64,000 bases of DNA from Hoeflea sp. YIM 152468 (GCF_029210485.1 NZ_JARGET010000029.1:186001-250000), one strand, 5' to 3'; shown: positions 36,802 to 45,902, counted from the stretch's first letter. A program made the numbers and translations. Notes: a model not told the origin generated them from the letters alone.

Positions 36802-36916
36802 CAGGAAGCTGTCCCCGATGAAACCGCAAACACCGGCCCCGGATCAATACCCTTGGAGAGACAAGCGCGAGCGCAGGCGATTCGGGTGGGGGGCTGCCGC
36901 AGAAGGCTGACATGCG

Positions 36917-37101
36917 CCTCCTCTCCCCTTGTGGGAGAGGAAGAAAAATCATGATCTTGGTGCGTGAGCGCCAAGTCATAGATTTTTCAGGTGAGGGGGA
37001 AGTTTCCGGTGCCGAAACAGGCCCCCTCTCTTGGAATTTCTGGCACTTAGCTGACGCTAAGATGCTGAAATTCGCATTCTCCCCCACAAGGGTGGAGAGG
37101 G
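36917..37101. repeat. Composite palindromic element 1
   Basis: Outer arms around CCCCTTGTGGG (36917-36940) and CCCACAAGGG (37078-37101) are inverted copies. Between them are nested hairpins: GAAAAATC/GATTTTTC with CTTGG/CCAAG (36943-36990), GAGGGGG/CCCCCTC (36993-37028), and AATTTC/GAAATT around CTTAGC-TGAC-GCTAAG (37033-37073). The layout is that of a rhizobial-type intergenic mosaic repeat or a small non-autonomous element. Confidence 0.7.
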
Positions 37102-37707
37102 CGCGCGCCGCAACATACTACGAAGATTAGTGCCCCTTTTATCCCCACCTTCCAAACCCGTGACACACTCTTTGCACTTCCGCTGCCGGATGGTTCGCGA
37201 ACGGTTTCGACCAGGCGGGAGGAAGGCCTTTTGCGGTCTGCGGTAACGTGCGGCAGGTCGCGCAAGGAGGCGGAAGCCATCGGGGCTCCGCTGGCGGGCG
37301 GGTCTCGTTCGAGACACGTGCAAAGCCAGCCACCGGGCCGGATTTTCTCCGGGCCTGCCATCTGGCGGGCACGGAATCGAGACGCCGGTCCGGGCCTGTG
37401 GCGGACATGACAGGTCTCATGACCCTTCAGCGTCCGTGCCGGACCCCGAAAACCACGCCCGCGGTCAGTCCAGATCGCGGCCGGAGCAATCCGGGGCGGG
37501 GATAAACTCCCGCAGAGTGCGAGGCGCCGCCTGTCGGATGCGGACATCATCCGGCGAGTTTCGGGCCGTGCGCAGGCTGCGCCACCCATTTTTACCTATT
37601 CCAGAGGCAAAGCCCGCGTGCGGCCCTCCGGACTTTACGATCCAAAGCCGCCGGCGAATTTTATTTTTCGCGCGCGGAGGATTTGGCGTGGCAGGCATCA
37701 GAAAAGT

Positions 37708-37862
37708 CCCCTCCCCAACCCCTCCCCTCAAGGGGGAGGGGCTCCGTGTGTCCGGCATCCTGCCCGGAACAAGGGAGCGCCCAAACCGCATAGGCTTGAT
37801 TGAACCGAGTAGGCCCGGCCAGGTTGAGCCCCTCCCACCTGTGGGGAGGGGTTGGGGAGGGG
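37708..37862. repeat. Composite palindromic element 2
   Basis: Two 36-bp arms, 37708-37743 and 37827-37862, are near-perfect inverted copies (CCCCTCCCCAACCCCTCCC against its complement). Each arm is itself a palindrome around a TCAA or TGTG-type loop. The 83-bp centre is unrelated to element 1. Confidence 0.75.
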
Positions 37863-38031
37863 TTCTTTGGCGATCACCAGCCCCCTTTTTCACCCCAATC
37901 CCGCATCAGCCCTTGCCTATGACAGCCGATTTGCCTAATTCCCCATCAAGCGCGAGGCTCCGGCTGCCGCGACAGCCATGGATCCGCCGATTGCAAGCGC
38001 CCTTCCCCCAAGCAACCAAACGGATGAGACC

Positions 38032-39129
38032 GTGATCCAGACCCCCTATTATCTGATCGACAAGTCGAAGCTGCTCCAGAACATGGAGAAGATCGCCCGG
38101 CTGCGCGAGCTCTCCGGCGCCAGGGCGCTGCTGGCGCTCAAATGCTTTGCCACCTGGGGCGTGTTCGATTTCATGGCCGACTACATGGACGGCACCACCT
38201 CCTCCTCGCTCTACGAAGTGCGGCTGGGCCGGGAAAGATTCGGCAAGGAAACCCACGCCTACTCGGTCGCCTACGCCGATCACGAGATCGACGAGGTGGT
38301 GTCCCACGCCGACAAGATCATCTTCAATTCGATCGGTCAGCTCACCCGCTTTGCCGACAACGCCGCCGGCATCACCCGCGGCTTGCGGCTCAATCCCGGC
38401 GTGTCGTCCTCGACATTCGATCTCGCCGATCCGGCCCGGCCCTATTCGCGGCTGGGCGAGTGGGATCTCAAACAGGTCGAACCGGTGATGGAGATGATCT
38501 CCGGCTTCATGATCCACAACAATTGCGAAAACGGCGATTTCGCGCTGTTTGACCAGATGCTCTCCAACATCGAGCAGAAGTTTGCGCCGCTGTTGAAGAA
38601 GGCCGAATGGGTCAGCCTCGGCGGCGGCATCCATTTCACCGGCGAAGACTATCCGCTCGAGCAATTCGCCGAGCGGCTCAAGCGCTTTTCCGGCGAGTTT
38701 GATGTGCAGGTCTATCTCGAGCCCGGCGAGGCCTCGGTCACCAAATCGACGACGCTGGAAGTCACCGTGCTCGACACGCTGTTCAACGGCAAGGACCTCG
38801 CCATTGTGGACAGCTCCATCGAGGCCCATATGCTGGATCTGTTGATCTACCGCGAAAACGCCAGGATTGAACCCAATCAGGGCGACCACCGCTACATGAT
38901 CTGCGGCAAGTCGTGCCTCGCCGGCGACATTTTCGGCGAGTTCAGTTTCCCGGACAGACTTTCCATCGGCGACCGGATTTCGGTCCAGGACGCCGCCGGA
39001 TACACTATGGTCAAGAAAAACTGGTTTAACGGCGTGAGAATGCCGTCAATCGCCATCCGCGAACTCGATGGCAGCATCAGAACGGTCCGTGAGTTTGATT
39101 ACACGGATTTCGAACACGGCCTCTCGTAA
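38032..39129 (+). CDS. nspC: Carboxynorspermidine decarboxylase
   Basis: 365 aa PLP enzyme of the alanine-racemase-fold decarboxylases. It decarboxylates carboxy(nor)spermidine; in rhizobia the pathway yields spermidine or norspermidine. Seen: LALKCFATWGVF with the PLP lysine, SSSLYEVRLGRE, the HNNCEN motif, SLGGGIHFTG and the C-terminal ICGKSCLAGD and DAAGYTMVKKNWFNG. The GTG at 38032 begins MIQTPYYLIDKSKL, matching homologues I recall; an upstream ATG at 37978 adds 18 non-conserved residues. The synthase partner follows 37 bp downstream. Confidence 0.92.
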   Translation: MIQTPYYLIDKSKLLQNMEKIARLRELSGARALLALKCFATWGVFDFMADYMDGTTSSSLYEVRLGRERFGKETHAYSVAYADHEIDEVVSHADKIIFNSIGQLTRFADNAAGITRGLRLNPGVSSSTFDLADPARPYSRLGEWDLKQVEPVMEMISGFMIHNNCENGDFALFDQMLSNIEQKFAPLLKKAEWVSLGGGIHFTGEDYPLEQFAERLKRFSGEFDVQVYLEPGEASVTKSTTLEVTVLDTLFNGKDLAIVDSSIEAHMLDLLIYRENARIEPNQGDHRYMICGKSCLAGDIFGEFSFPDRLSIGDRISVQDAAGYTMVKKNWFNGVRMPSIAIRELDGSIRTVREFDYTDFEHGLS

Positions 39130-39166
39130 GGCATCTGACGATTGGACACAGGAGTTAGTCCCCATC

Positions 39167-40408
39167 ATGAAAAAGAACGTCCTCATCATCGGCGCCGGCG
39201 GTGTCGCCCAGGTTGTCGCCCACAAATGCGCCCAGAACAATGATGTGCTTGGCGACATCAACATCGCCTCGCGCACCAAATCCAAATGCGACGCCATCAT
39301 CGCTTCGGTGCATGAGAAGAACGCCCTGAAGCAGCCCGGCGTTCTGGCCGGTCATGCGCTCGACGCGTTTGACATCGACGCCACCAAGGCGCTGATCAAG
39401 GCGACCAAGTCCGAGATCGTCATCAATGTCGGCACCGCGTTCCTGAACATGTCGGTGATGCGCGCCTGCCTCGACACCGGCACCGCCTATATCGACACCG
39501 CCATCCACGAAGAGCCGGGCAAGATCTGCGAAACCCCGCCCTGGTACGGCAACTACGAATGGAAGCGCGCCGACGAAGCCGCCGAAAAGGGCGTCACCGT
39601 CATCCTGGGCGCCGGCTTTGATCCCGGCGTGGTCAATGCCTATGCGGCGCTGGCCAGGAACGACTATTTCGATCAGGTCAGCGATATCGACATCGTCGAC
39701 ATCAATGCCGGCAGTCACGGCAAGTATTTCGCCACCAATTTCGACCCGGAAATCAATTTCCGCGAATTCACCGGTGTGGTCTATTCCTGGCAGGGCGGCG
39801 AATGGCAGACCAACCAGATGTTCGAAATCGGCAAGACGTTCGACCTTCCGGTGGTCGGCCCCTCGAAGGCCTATCTCTGCGGTCATGACGAGGTCCACTC
39901 GCTGGCCAGGAACATGGACGGCGCCGATGTGCGCTTCTGGATGGGCTTTGGCGATCACTACATCAACGTCTTCACCGTGCTCAAGAACATCGGCCTGCTT
40001 TCGGAACAGCCGGTGACGCTGGCCAATGGTGATGAAGTCGTCCCGCTGAAGGTGGTCAAGGCCTGCCTGCCCGATCCGGCATCGCTGGCGCCAAACTACA
40101 CCGGCAAGACCTGCATCGGCGATTTCGTCAAGGGAACCAAGGACGGCAAGCAACGCGAAGTCTTCATCTACAACGTCGCCGACCACAAGGACGCCTACAA
40201 TGAAGTCGGCAGCCAGGGCATTTCCTACACCGCCGGCGTGCCCCCGGTCGCCGCCGCCATGCTGGTCGCCACCGGCGAGTGGGATGCCAAGAAGATGGTC
40301 AATGTCGAGGAACTCGACCCCAAACCGTTCCTCAACATCTTGAACCACAACGGTCTGCCGACCCGCATCAAGGATGAGAACGGCGACCGCGCGCTCGACT
40401 TTTCCTGA
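39167..40408 (+). CDS. Carboxynorspermidine synthase (saccharopine dehydrogenase-like)
   Basis: 413 aa. N-terminal Rossmann motif VLIIGAGGVAQVVAHKCA (residues 4-21) for NADPH, then GAGFDPGVVNAYAA in the catalytic domain. It reductively condenses putrescine or diaminopropane with aspartate semialdehyde to give carboxyspermidine or carboxynorspermidine, the substrate of the decarboxylase encoded just upstream. The ATG at 39167 is preferred to an upstream frame start; AGGAG is about 13 bases before it, slightly far. A strong terminator follows. Confidence 0.92.
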   Translation: MKKNVLIIGAGGVAQVVAHKCAQNNDVLGDINIASRTKSKCDAIIASVHEKNALKQPGVLAGHALDAFDIDATKALIKATKSEIVINVGTAFLNMSVMRACLDTGTAYIDTAIHEEPGKICETPPWYGNYEWKRADEAAEKGVTVILGAGFDPGVVNAYAALARNDYFDQVSDIDIVDINAGSHGKYFATNFDPEINFREFTGVVYSWQGGEWQTNQMFEIGKTFDLPVVGPSKAYLCGHDEVHSLARNMDGADVRFWMGFGDHYINVFTVLKNIGLLSEQPVTLANGDEVVPLKVVKACLPDPASLAPNYTGKTCIGDFVKGTKDGKQREVFIYNVADHKDAYNEVGSQGISYTAGVPPVAAAMLVATGEWDAKKMVNVEELDPKPFLNILNHNGLPTRIKDENGDRALDFS

Positions 40409-40442
40409 CAGCCTCAGGCTGCCTGTAAGCGAGTGAACATCG

Positions 40443-40479
40443 AGCCCCCGCTGGCAAATCCGGCGGGGGCCTGTTTTTC
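40443..40479 (+). terminator. Terminator of the polyamine operon
   Basis: Arms GCCCCCGCTGG and CCGGCGGGGGC with a short loop, followed by CTGTTTTTC. Confidence 0.88.
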
Positions 40480-40539
40480 GTATCGGGCAAGGCGCGGCTC
40501 AGTCCGTCCCGGCCACAACAGCCGCCGGGGCGAAGCGTC

Positions 40540-41340
40540 TCAGGCCCTGATCAGACTCTCGATCACGCGCACCACCTCGGCGCACTTGCCGTCATCGAGC
40601 CCGTCGGGGTGCGGCGCGGCAAAGCGGCCATTGTCATTGTCGAAATAACGCCCCGAGGCTGCGGCAAACTCCGCCTCCAGCGCCGCCCGCACCAGGATGG
40701 TTGCGCCGATCGCGAGGTCGCTGCCTGCCACGCCGAACCCTTGCCTGACCATCTTGCTGGCAAGCAGCGACCCCGGATTGACCGCGATGATCGCCGGGCC
40801 CTGGTCCTTGAGGTCTTCGGCCATGTGACGCGACCACATGGTCAGCGCCAGCTTGCTCTGCGCATAGGCTTCCATGGCGGAGAGCTGGCGCTGGCCTTCA
40901 AGGGCCTTGAGATCAACCGGCGCCTGCGCCGCCGACGACAGGTTCACCACCCGGCCATCCGGACGCATCAGCGGCAGCAGCTGCCGGGTCAGCAGATAGG
41001 GCGCGATCGTGTTGACCGCGAAGCGCACATCAAGCCCCGCCGCGGTGATGGCAGTGTCGGTCTTGAGGATGCCGGCATTGTTGATCAGCACATCGATATG
41101 ATCATGCGCCGCGGAGATTTCGCGGGCCAGCGTTTCAACCTCGGCCATGCGCGAAAGGTCGGCAACAAAGGTCTCGATCGCGCCCGCACCCGGCAACGCC
41201 GCAAGCCGCTTCGCCACATCGGCAAGCTTGGCCGGATTGCGCCCGTGCAGCAGCATCTTGTGTCCGGCCGCAACCAGCAGCTTGGCGGTTTCCAGCCCGA
41301 TGCCGTCTGTCGAACCGGTAATGAGAATGGTTTTCGGCAT
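40540..41340 (-). CDS. Short-chain dehydrogenase/reductase
   Basis: 266 aa. Cofactor motif TGSTDGIG (residues 8-15), NNAG at about 89-92, active-site Ser in NLSSAAQ, and YAQSK (Tyr-x-x-x-Lys). The overall pattern is that of the retinol dehydrogenase-like SDRs that prefer NADP(H). Substrate unknown. It converges with the polyamine operon and lies 48 bp before a GNAT gene on the same strand. Confidence 0.9.
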   Translation of the reverse strand: MPKTILITGSTDGIGLETAKLLVAAGHKMLLHGRNPAKLADVAKRLAALPGAGAIETFVADLSRMAEVETLAREISAAHDHIDVLINNAGILKTDTAITAAGLDVRFAVNTIAPYLLTRQLLPLMRPDGRVVNLSSAAQAPVDLKALEGQRQLSAMEAYAQSKLALTMWSRHMAEDLKDQGPAIIAVNPGSLLASKMVRQGFGVAGSDLAIGATILVRAALEAEFAAASGRYFDNDNGRFAAPHPDGLDDGKCAEVVRVIESLIRA

Positions 41341-41388
41341 TAGGTCGTCTCCTTCACTCAGGAAAATGTGGCTGCTTGCGAACCGGCC

Positions 41389-41910
41389 TCACATCTTGTG
41401 CCGATACACCAGAACCTCCGGTCCCGGACGATCCGGATCGATCTCCAGCTTAGCGCCCAGCCGCTCGGCCAGTTTGCGCGAGCGGTGATTATCCGGATCG
41501 ATGTGACTGACCAGAGATGTGAGCCCGCGGACCCTGATGCCCCAGTCACGCAATGCCAGCGCCGCCTCATAGGCATAGCCCCTGCCCTGATGATCGGGAT
41601 AGACCAGCCAGCCCAGTTCATGCTCGGGAAACAGCGGTCCGTGATTGATGCCGACCTGGCCCAGACACTGCCCGGTTTCGCGCTCTTCGATCATCAGCGC
41701 TCCAACACCCAGCAGATGCCATTGCGCCAGATCGTGACAGAACATCCCCCAGGCATCCCCCAGCGTGTGCGGTCCCTCCATGAACACTGCATGATCGGAC
41801 ATCATCAGCCCCGCATAGGCCGGCCAGTCATCCATGGTCTGTGCTCTGAGCCACAGCCGCTCGGTTTCAAGTGTCGGGATCAAGCGATCAGCCTCACATT
41901 TTTGCGGCAT
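41389..41910 (-). CDS. GNAT-family acetyltransferase (RimJ/RimL type)
   Basis: 173 aa. IPTLETERLWLRAQTMDDWPAY is the usual N-terminus, and the acetyl-CoA loop is in ELGWLVYPDHQGRGYAYEAALAL. HIDPDNHRSRKLAERLGAK is the typical C-terminal helix. The ATG at 41910 is chosen over an in-frame TTG at 41919. The acceptor is unknown; RimJ/RimL members modify N-termini, aminoglycosides or small amines. The SDR gene follows on the same strand. Confidence 0.9.
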   Translation of the reverse strand: MPQKCEADRLIPTLETERLWLRAQTMDDWPAYAGLMMSDHAVFMEGPHTLGDAWGMFCHDLAQWHLLGVGALMIEERETGQCLGQVGINHGPLFPEHELGWLVYPDHQGRGYAYEAALALRDWGIRVRGLTSLVSHIDPDNHRSRKLAERLGAKLEIDPDRPGPEVLVYRHKM

Positions 41911-42068
41911 CGGATGCAAAACAGAATCGTTTTTCCCCGTCCATGCCGTAGAATGCTACCCTATAACGCTGTACTGAACCTATGACATCCCTTTCACGCC
42001 AGCATCCGCCTGGCGACCGATGTCTGCCCATGCAGCTCTTGGGGTCCCGAGCATGAAAGCCACACTCG

Positions 42069-43145
42069 ATGCCGCGTGATTATTCTGTGTTTCTGCCGTC
42101 CACAGCCAGGGGCGAGACCCCGAAACCTCCGGTCTCGGGGTTGCAAAGCCTGGGCTGGCAACCCTTCTTCGCCCAGCAGATCAGCATCGACGAGTTGACG
42201 CAGACCCCCCCTGTCCGGGTCACCGAGGTTCACCGCAACGGGCTGCGCGTGCTCGGCGATCGCCTCGACAGCATGATTCCGCCCCGCGCCGACGCCACCG
42301 TCGGAGACTGGCTGCTGTTTGATCACCAATTGCCGAGCGCCAGCCGCCTGCTCGAGCGCAAGAGCCTGATCAAGCGCCGTGCCGCCGGCCATGACCGTTC
42401 CGTCCAGCTGATCGCCGCCAACATCGACACCGTATTCATCGTCACCTCGTGCAATCTCGATTTCAACCTGGCCCGGCTGGAACGCTACGTCGCCCTCGGC
42501 TTCGATGCCGGGGTGACCCCGGTGATCCTGCTGACCAAGCCGGATTTGTGCGATGATCCCGCCTCTTATGTCACGCAGGCCGAGACCATTTCCACAGATG
42601 TCGCGGTGCTCACGCTCAATGCCAGGAGCGACGAGCCGAAGACGAAACTGGCGCCCTGGTGCAGGCCGGGTCAGACCGTCGCCTTTCTCGGCTCGTCCGG
42701 AGTAGGTAAGTCGACACTGACCAATGCATTGTCGGGAACGAACTCCGCCGCCACCCAGGCCATTCGCGAAGATGATGCCAAGGGCCGCCACACCACCTCG
42801 CACCGGCAGCTCCACCTGCTGCCCGACGGCTGCGCCGTGCTCGACACGCCGGGCGTGCGCGAGCTGCAACTGACCGAAGCCGAAGCCGGCGTGGCCGAAG
42901 TCTTTTCCGATCTCGATGCGCTGTCGCTGGAGTGCCGTTTCAACGATTGCACCCACATCAGCGAGCCCGGATGCGCGGTGCAGGCGGCACTGGAACGTGG
43001 TGACATCGACGCGGCCCGGCTGGCGCGGTGGCGCAAGCTTGTTGCCGAGGACCAGCACAACACCGCGACCCTTGCCCAGCGCCGCTCCAGGGACAAGGCC
43101 TTCGGCAAGATGATCAAGCAGGCCAAGAAGCACAAATCGAAATAG
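42069..43145 (+). CDS. rsgA: Ribosome small-subunit-dependent GTPase A
   Basis: 358 aa circularly permuted GTPase that checks 30S subunit maturation. The order is characteristic: the G4 motif LLTKPDL comes before the G1 P-loop GSSGVGKST (about 210-218), then the G3 DTPGVRE. An OB-fold precedes the GTPase, and a C-terminal zinc knuckle CRFNDCTHISEPGC follows, with a basic tail KKHKSK. The ribosome binding site before ATG 42069 is weak. Confidence 0.94.
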   Translation: MPRDYSVFLPSTARGETPKPPVSGLQSLGWQPFFAQQISIDELTQTPPVRVTEVHRNGLRVLGDRLDSMIPPRADATVGDWLLFDHQLPSASRLLERKSLIKRRAAGHDRSVQLIAANIDTVFIVTSCNLDFNLARLERYVALGFDAGVTPVILLTKPDLCDDPASYVTQAETISTDVAVLTLNARSDEPKTKLAPWCRPGQTVAFLGSSGVGKSTLTNALSGTNSAATQAIREDDAKGRHTTSHRQLHLLPDGCAVLDTPGVRELQLTEAEAGVAEVFSDLDALSLECRFNDCTHISEPGCAVQAALERGDIDAARLARWRKLVAEDQHNTATLAQRRSRDKAFGKMIKQAKKHKSK

Positions 43146-43177
43146 GGCGTTGCGCGAGCAAGCCGGCGCAGTCCAAA

Positions 43178-43209
43178 CAAAAACCCCGCCGGCTCGCACC
43201 AGCGGGGTC
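43178..43209 (-). terminator. Terminator of the clpP-like gene
   Basis: On the minus strand arms ACCCCGC and GCGGGGT are followed by TTTTTG. It lies in the gap between convergent rsgA and clpP and could also stop rsgA transcripts. Confidence 0.75.
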
Positions 43210-43236
43210 TTGATCCGTGCATCACTGCGGCCAGAT

Positions 43237-43815
43237 TCAGATATCGCTCTGGCTGGTGATGATCCTGCCGACCAGACCGTAGGCTTTCGCATCTTCGGCC
43301 GTCAGCCAGTAATCGCGGTCGGTGTCGGCGGCGATCTTTTCCACCTTCTGGCCGGTGGCCTTGGCGAAGATCTTGTTCAGCCGCTCGTTCATCTTGATGA
43401 TCTCGCGGGCCTGGATCTCGATGTCGGAGACCATGCCGCGGGTGCCGCCCGAGGGCTGATGCAGCAGGAAGCGGGTGTTGGGCAGGCACAGGCGCTGCTC
43501 CTTGGGCACCGACACATAGATCAGCGCACCGGCAGAGGCGACCCAGCCGGTGCCGATGAGCCAGACCTTCGGCTTGATGAAGCCGATCATGTCATGGATC
43601 GAATCGCCCGATTCCACGTGACCACCCGGTGAATTGACGAAAATCCGGATGTCGTCATCGCTGGCAGCGGCGAGCGCCGCCAGTTGGGCACAGACCTTGT
43701 GCGCCAGTTCCTGGGTGATACCGCCATAGATGAAGATCGAGCGCGATTTGAACAGGTTTGCTTCCGCTTCCTTGCCCAGCGGCAGTTCTGTCGTCTTGTC
43801 GTCTTCGTCGCTCAT
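43237..43815 (-). CDS. ClpP-family serine protease
   Basis: 192 aa. Ser in [12 protein letters not shown], His in [11 protein letters not shown], and an Asp in [10 protein letters not shown] make up the triad order. [20 protein letters not shown] is the oligomer/handle region. It is divergent from a typical ClpP (VASAG instead of AASMG, shorter N-terminus), as in the extra ClpP copies of rhizobia. It would form a tetradecamer with a Clp ATPase encoded elsewhere. The ATG at 43815 has GGAG upstream; the longer frame to 43875 is not needed. Confidence 0.88.
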   Translation of the reverse strand: MSDEDDKTTELPLGKEAEANLFKSRSIFIYGGITQELAHKVCAQLAALAAASDDDIRIFVNSPGGHVESGDSIHDMIGFIKPKVWLIGTGWVASAGALIYVSVPKEQRLCLPNTRFLLHQPSGGTRGMVSDIEIQAREIIKMNERLNKIFAKATGQKVEKIAADTDRDYWLTAEDAKAYGLVGRIITSQSDI

Positions 43816-43905
43816 AAGCCAGTCTCCGTGTGTTTCATGTGCCTGCCAGATAGTACGATCCGGCCCGCGAAACAATGGCGCAAACCGAAACGTCCTTAAA
43901 CAGGC

Positions 43906-43938
43906 AGGCGGCGCAGCGATTTATCGCTGCGCCGCCTG
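43906..43938 (-). terminator. Hairpin after the helicase gene
   Basis: A perfect 13-bp stem (GGCGGCGCAGCGA and its complement) over a TTTA loop, followed on the minus strand by GCCTGTTTAAGG. Confidence 0.8.
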
Positions 43939-43998
43939 GGCATTCAGTGGTGCCTGCCGAAGCCCATATCAGCTCCGCAAACGTTCAAACCGGTGGGC

Positions 43999-45444
43999 TC
44001 AGCCCTGGGCTGCGGCGGCCTTGTCGCCGGCCTGCTCCGGCCGCGGACGGCGGTCGCTACGGCGACGACGCGCCTTGGCTGCAGGCTGGTCGCCATTCTG
44101 GTTGGCTGCGCCTGCCGGCCGGTGCCGGTTGTCGCCCGGTTTGCGGCCCTGGCCCTGCGGCTTTCCGGCCTGGCCGGGCTTGCGCCCCTGACCTTGCGGC
44201 TTGGCGCCCTGGCCTTGCGGCTTGGCGCCCTGGCCTTGCGGCCGGGCACCCTGGCGCGGCCGCTGGGTGCGGTTGAGCGGCGCGAAATCGCCGTCGGGAT
44301 CCGCCAGGGCATCGACATAGGTGCCTTCCGGCGCCTTTTCGACCGGGATCTCGGTCTTCAGCATCTTTTCGATGTCACGAAGCAGCGAGCGTTCGTCCGG
44401 AGCACAGAAGGTCACGGCCGTGCCCTCGGCGCCGGCGCGCGCGGTGCGGCCGATGCGGTGAACATAGACTTCCGGCACGTTCGGCAATTCGTAATTGACC
44501 ACCAGGCTGACGCCGGGCACGTCGATGCCGCGGGCAGCAATGTCGGTGGCGATCAGCACCGGCACGGTGCCGGCGCGGAAGCCCGCAAGCGCACGCTCGC
44601 GCTGGCCCTGAGACTTGTTGCCGTGAATGGCGGCAGCGTTGATGCCGTCGGTTTCAAGCCGTTTGACAGCCTTGTCGGCACCGCGCTTGGTGCGGGTGAA
44701 GACGATGACGCGTTCGCCCTTGCGGTCGCGGATCAGCGATGCCAGCGCACCCATCTTCACACCCGGCTGCATGTGCATGACCGAATGCTCGACGCGGTCA
44801 GCGGTCTTCTTGGCAGGGATGACCGACACTTCGACCGGATCCTTCAGGTGCCGGTCTGAAAGCTGGCGGATTTCCTTCGGCATGGTTGCCGAGAACAGCA
44901 GCGTCTGCCGCGTGCTCGGGGTCATGGCGAGAAGCCGCTTGATGGCCGGCATGAAGCCGATGTCGAGCATCTGGTCAGCCTCGTCGAGCACCACCACTTC
45001 GATTTCGTTGAGAGACACGGCGCGCTGCTCGATCAGGTCCATCAGCCGGCCCGGAGTGGCGATCAGGATATCGATGCCGCCGGCCAATGCCTTGATCTGC
45101 GGACGGATCGACACACCACCAACCACCACGGTCGAGGTCAGGTGCAGACGGCGGCCGTAATCCTTGACGCTGCGGGCGATCTGGGCCGAGAGTTCGCGGG
45201 TCGGCGACAGGATCAGTGCGCGCACCTTCTTCGGCGCGGCCTTCTTGCCGGGCGCCAGCCGATGCAGGATCGGCAGCGAGAAAGCTGCGGTCTTGCCGGT
45301 GCCGGTCTGGGCCAGGCCGATGACATCGCGGCCTTCGAGCACAGGCGGGATTGCCTGCACCTGGATCGGCGTCGGCGTTGTCAGATGCAGGCCGTCAAGC
45401 GTGTCGAGAAGGGCCTTGGAGAGGCCGAGTTGTGAGAAAATCAT
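43999..45444 (-). CDS. rhlE: DEAD-box RNA helicase, RhlE type
   Basis: 481 aa. Q motif region TTPTPIQVQAIP, motif I AQTGTGKT, motif II VLDEADQML, motif III SATMP, motif V ATDIAARGID and motif VI HRIGRTARAG are all present in order. The C-terminal 90 residues are a low-complexity basic tail with PQGQGAK-type repeats, likely RNA-binding. The ATG at 45444 begins MIFSQLGLS, the standard DEAD-box start; a longer frame to 45510 is discarded. A 458-bp gap upstream leaves room for a long 5' untranslated leader. Confidence 0.94.
   Translation of the reverse strand: MIFSQLGLSKALLDTLDGLHLTTPTPIQVQAIPPVLEGRDVIGLAQTGTGKTAAFSLPILHRLAPGKKAAPKKVRALILSPTRELSAQIARSVKDYGRRLHLTSTVVVGGVSIRPQIKALAGGIDILIATPGRLMDLIEQRAVSLNEIEVVVLDEADQMLDIGFMPAIKRLLAMTPSTRQTLLFSATMPKEIRQLSDRHLKDPVEVSVIPAKKTADRVEHSVMHMQPGVKMGALASLIRDRKGERVIVFTRTKRGADKAVKRLETDGINAAAIHGNKSQGQRERALAGFRAGTVPVLIATDIAARGIDVPGVSLVVNYELPNVPEVYVHRIGRTARAGAEGTAVTFCAPDERSLLRDIEKMLKTEIPVEKAPEGTYVDALADPDGDFAPLNRTQRPRQGARPQGQGAKPQGQGAKPQGQGRKPGQAGKPQGQGRKPGDNRHRPAGAANQNGDQPAAKARRRRSDRRPRPEQAGDKAAAAQG
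44193..44255. repeat. Three 21-bp tandem repeats in the helicase tail
   Basis: Units at 44193, 44214 and 44235 share the pattern CTTGCGGCTTGGCGCCCTGG and encode Gln-Gly-Gln-Gly/Lys-Pro heptads. The repeat is in frame, so copy number can vary without breaking the gene. Confidence 0.75.
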
Positions 45445-45902
45445 GCAAAAGCTTTCGTATTTTGGGCATACGTCGGGGCGTGCGCTGAGGCGCCGCCATT
45501 CGCGAACCATGCCCGATCACAAATAGTCCACCCGCTACGGACAATCCGCAGTCGGTGGAGTTCGGGTTGGGCGCATCGCCGCTGGCCGATACGAAAATTT
45601 AAAGGTGGACGTTAGGGGAAGTCAGAACACGCTAATCAACGAAGACGCGTGCAGCGGCCGAAATGGCCCCTATCCAGTTGCGCCCTTAGGCCTGATAATT
45701 GCGGCGCTGTCAAGGCACGGGTGAATTTAATCGTTGCGCGGCAGCCAGCAGGGTTGACTGACGTGCACTCAGCAATGTTCGCCGCCAGTCCGCGAACATG
45801 CATCGACATGCACGCGAAATCTTGACAAACCTGTGAAATTCCCTGGAGAACCAGCCTTGCTCCCGCTCGGGTCAGCCACGCAACCAAATTGAGGACTATC
45901 GG
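45445..45902. other. Divergent intergenic region, no gene recognised
   Basis: About 458 bp between the helicase and threonine dehydratase starts. A TTGACA at about 45824 faces the dehydratase but has no convincing -10. I see no open frame with a ribosome binding site. Confidence 0.45.

Larger units (their letters stand above)
36802..38031. other. Gene-free region with palindromic repeats
   Basis: About 1.2 kb with no convincing gene. It contains a composite palindromic element (36917-37101), an unexplained GC-rich middle (37104-37707) and a second inverted-repeat element (37708-37862). Frames across the middle have no ribosome binding sites or recognisable products. Confidence 0.6.

Noticed and set aside
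37047-37589. 180-codon minus-strand frame in the repeat island
   Set aside because: It runs into palindromic element 1, has no ribosome binding site and no domain.
37140-37700. RNase P RNA, SRP RNA or tmRNA in the GC-rich gap
   Set aside because: Fragments such as AAAGTCCGG look RNase P-like, but the other conserved blocks (AAAGTGCCACAGAAA, the GGTGAAA-GGTG region) are missing on both strands. No tmRNA tag or SRP core was found.
36905-37870. CRISPR array
   Set aside because: Repeats are inverted and unlike each other in size, not regularly spaced direct repeats; no cas genes are present.
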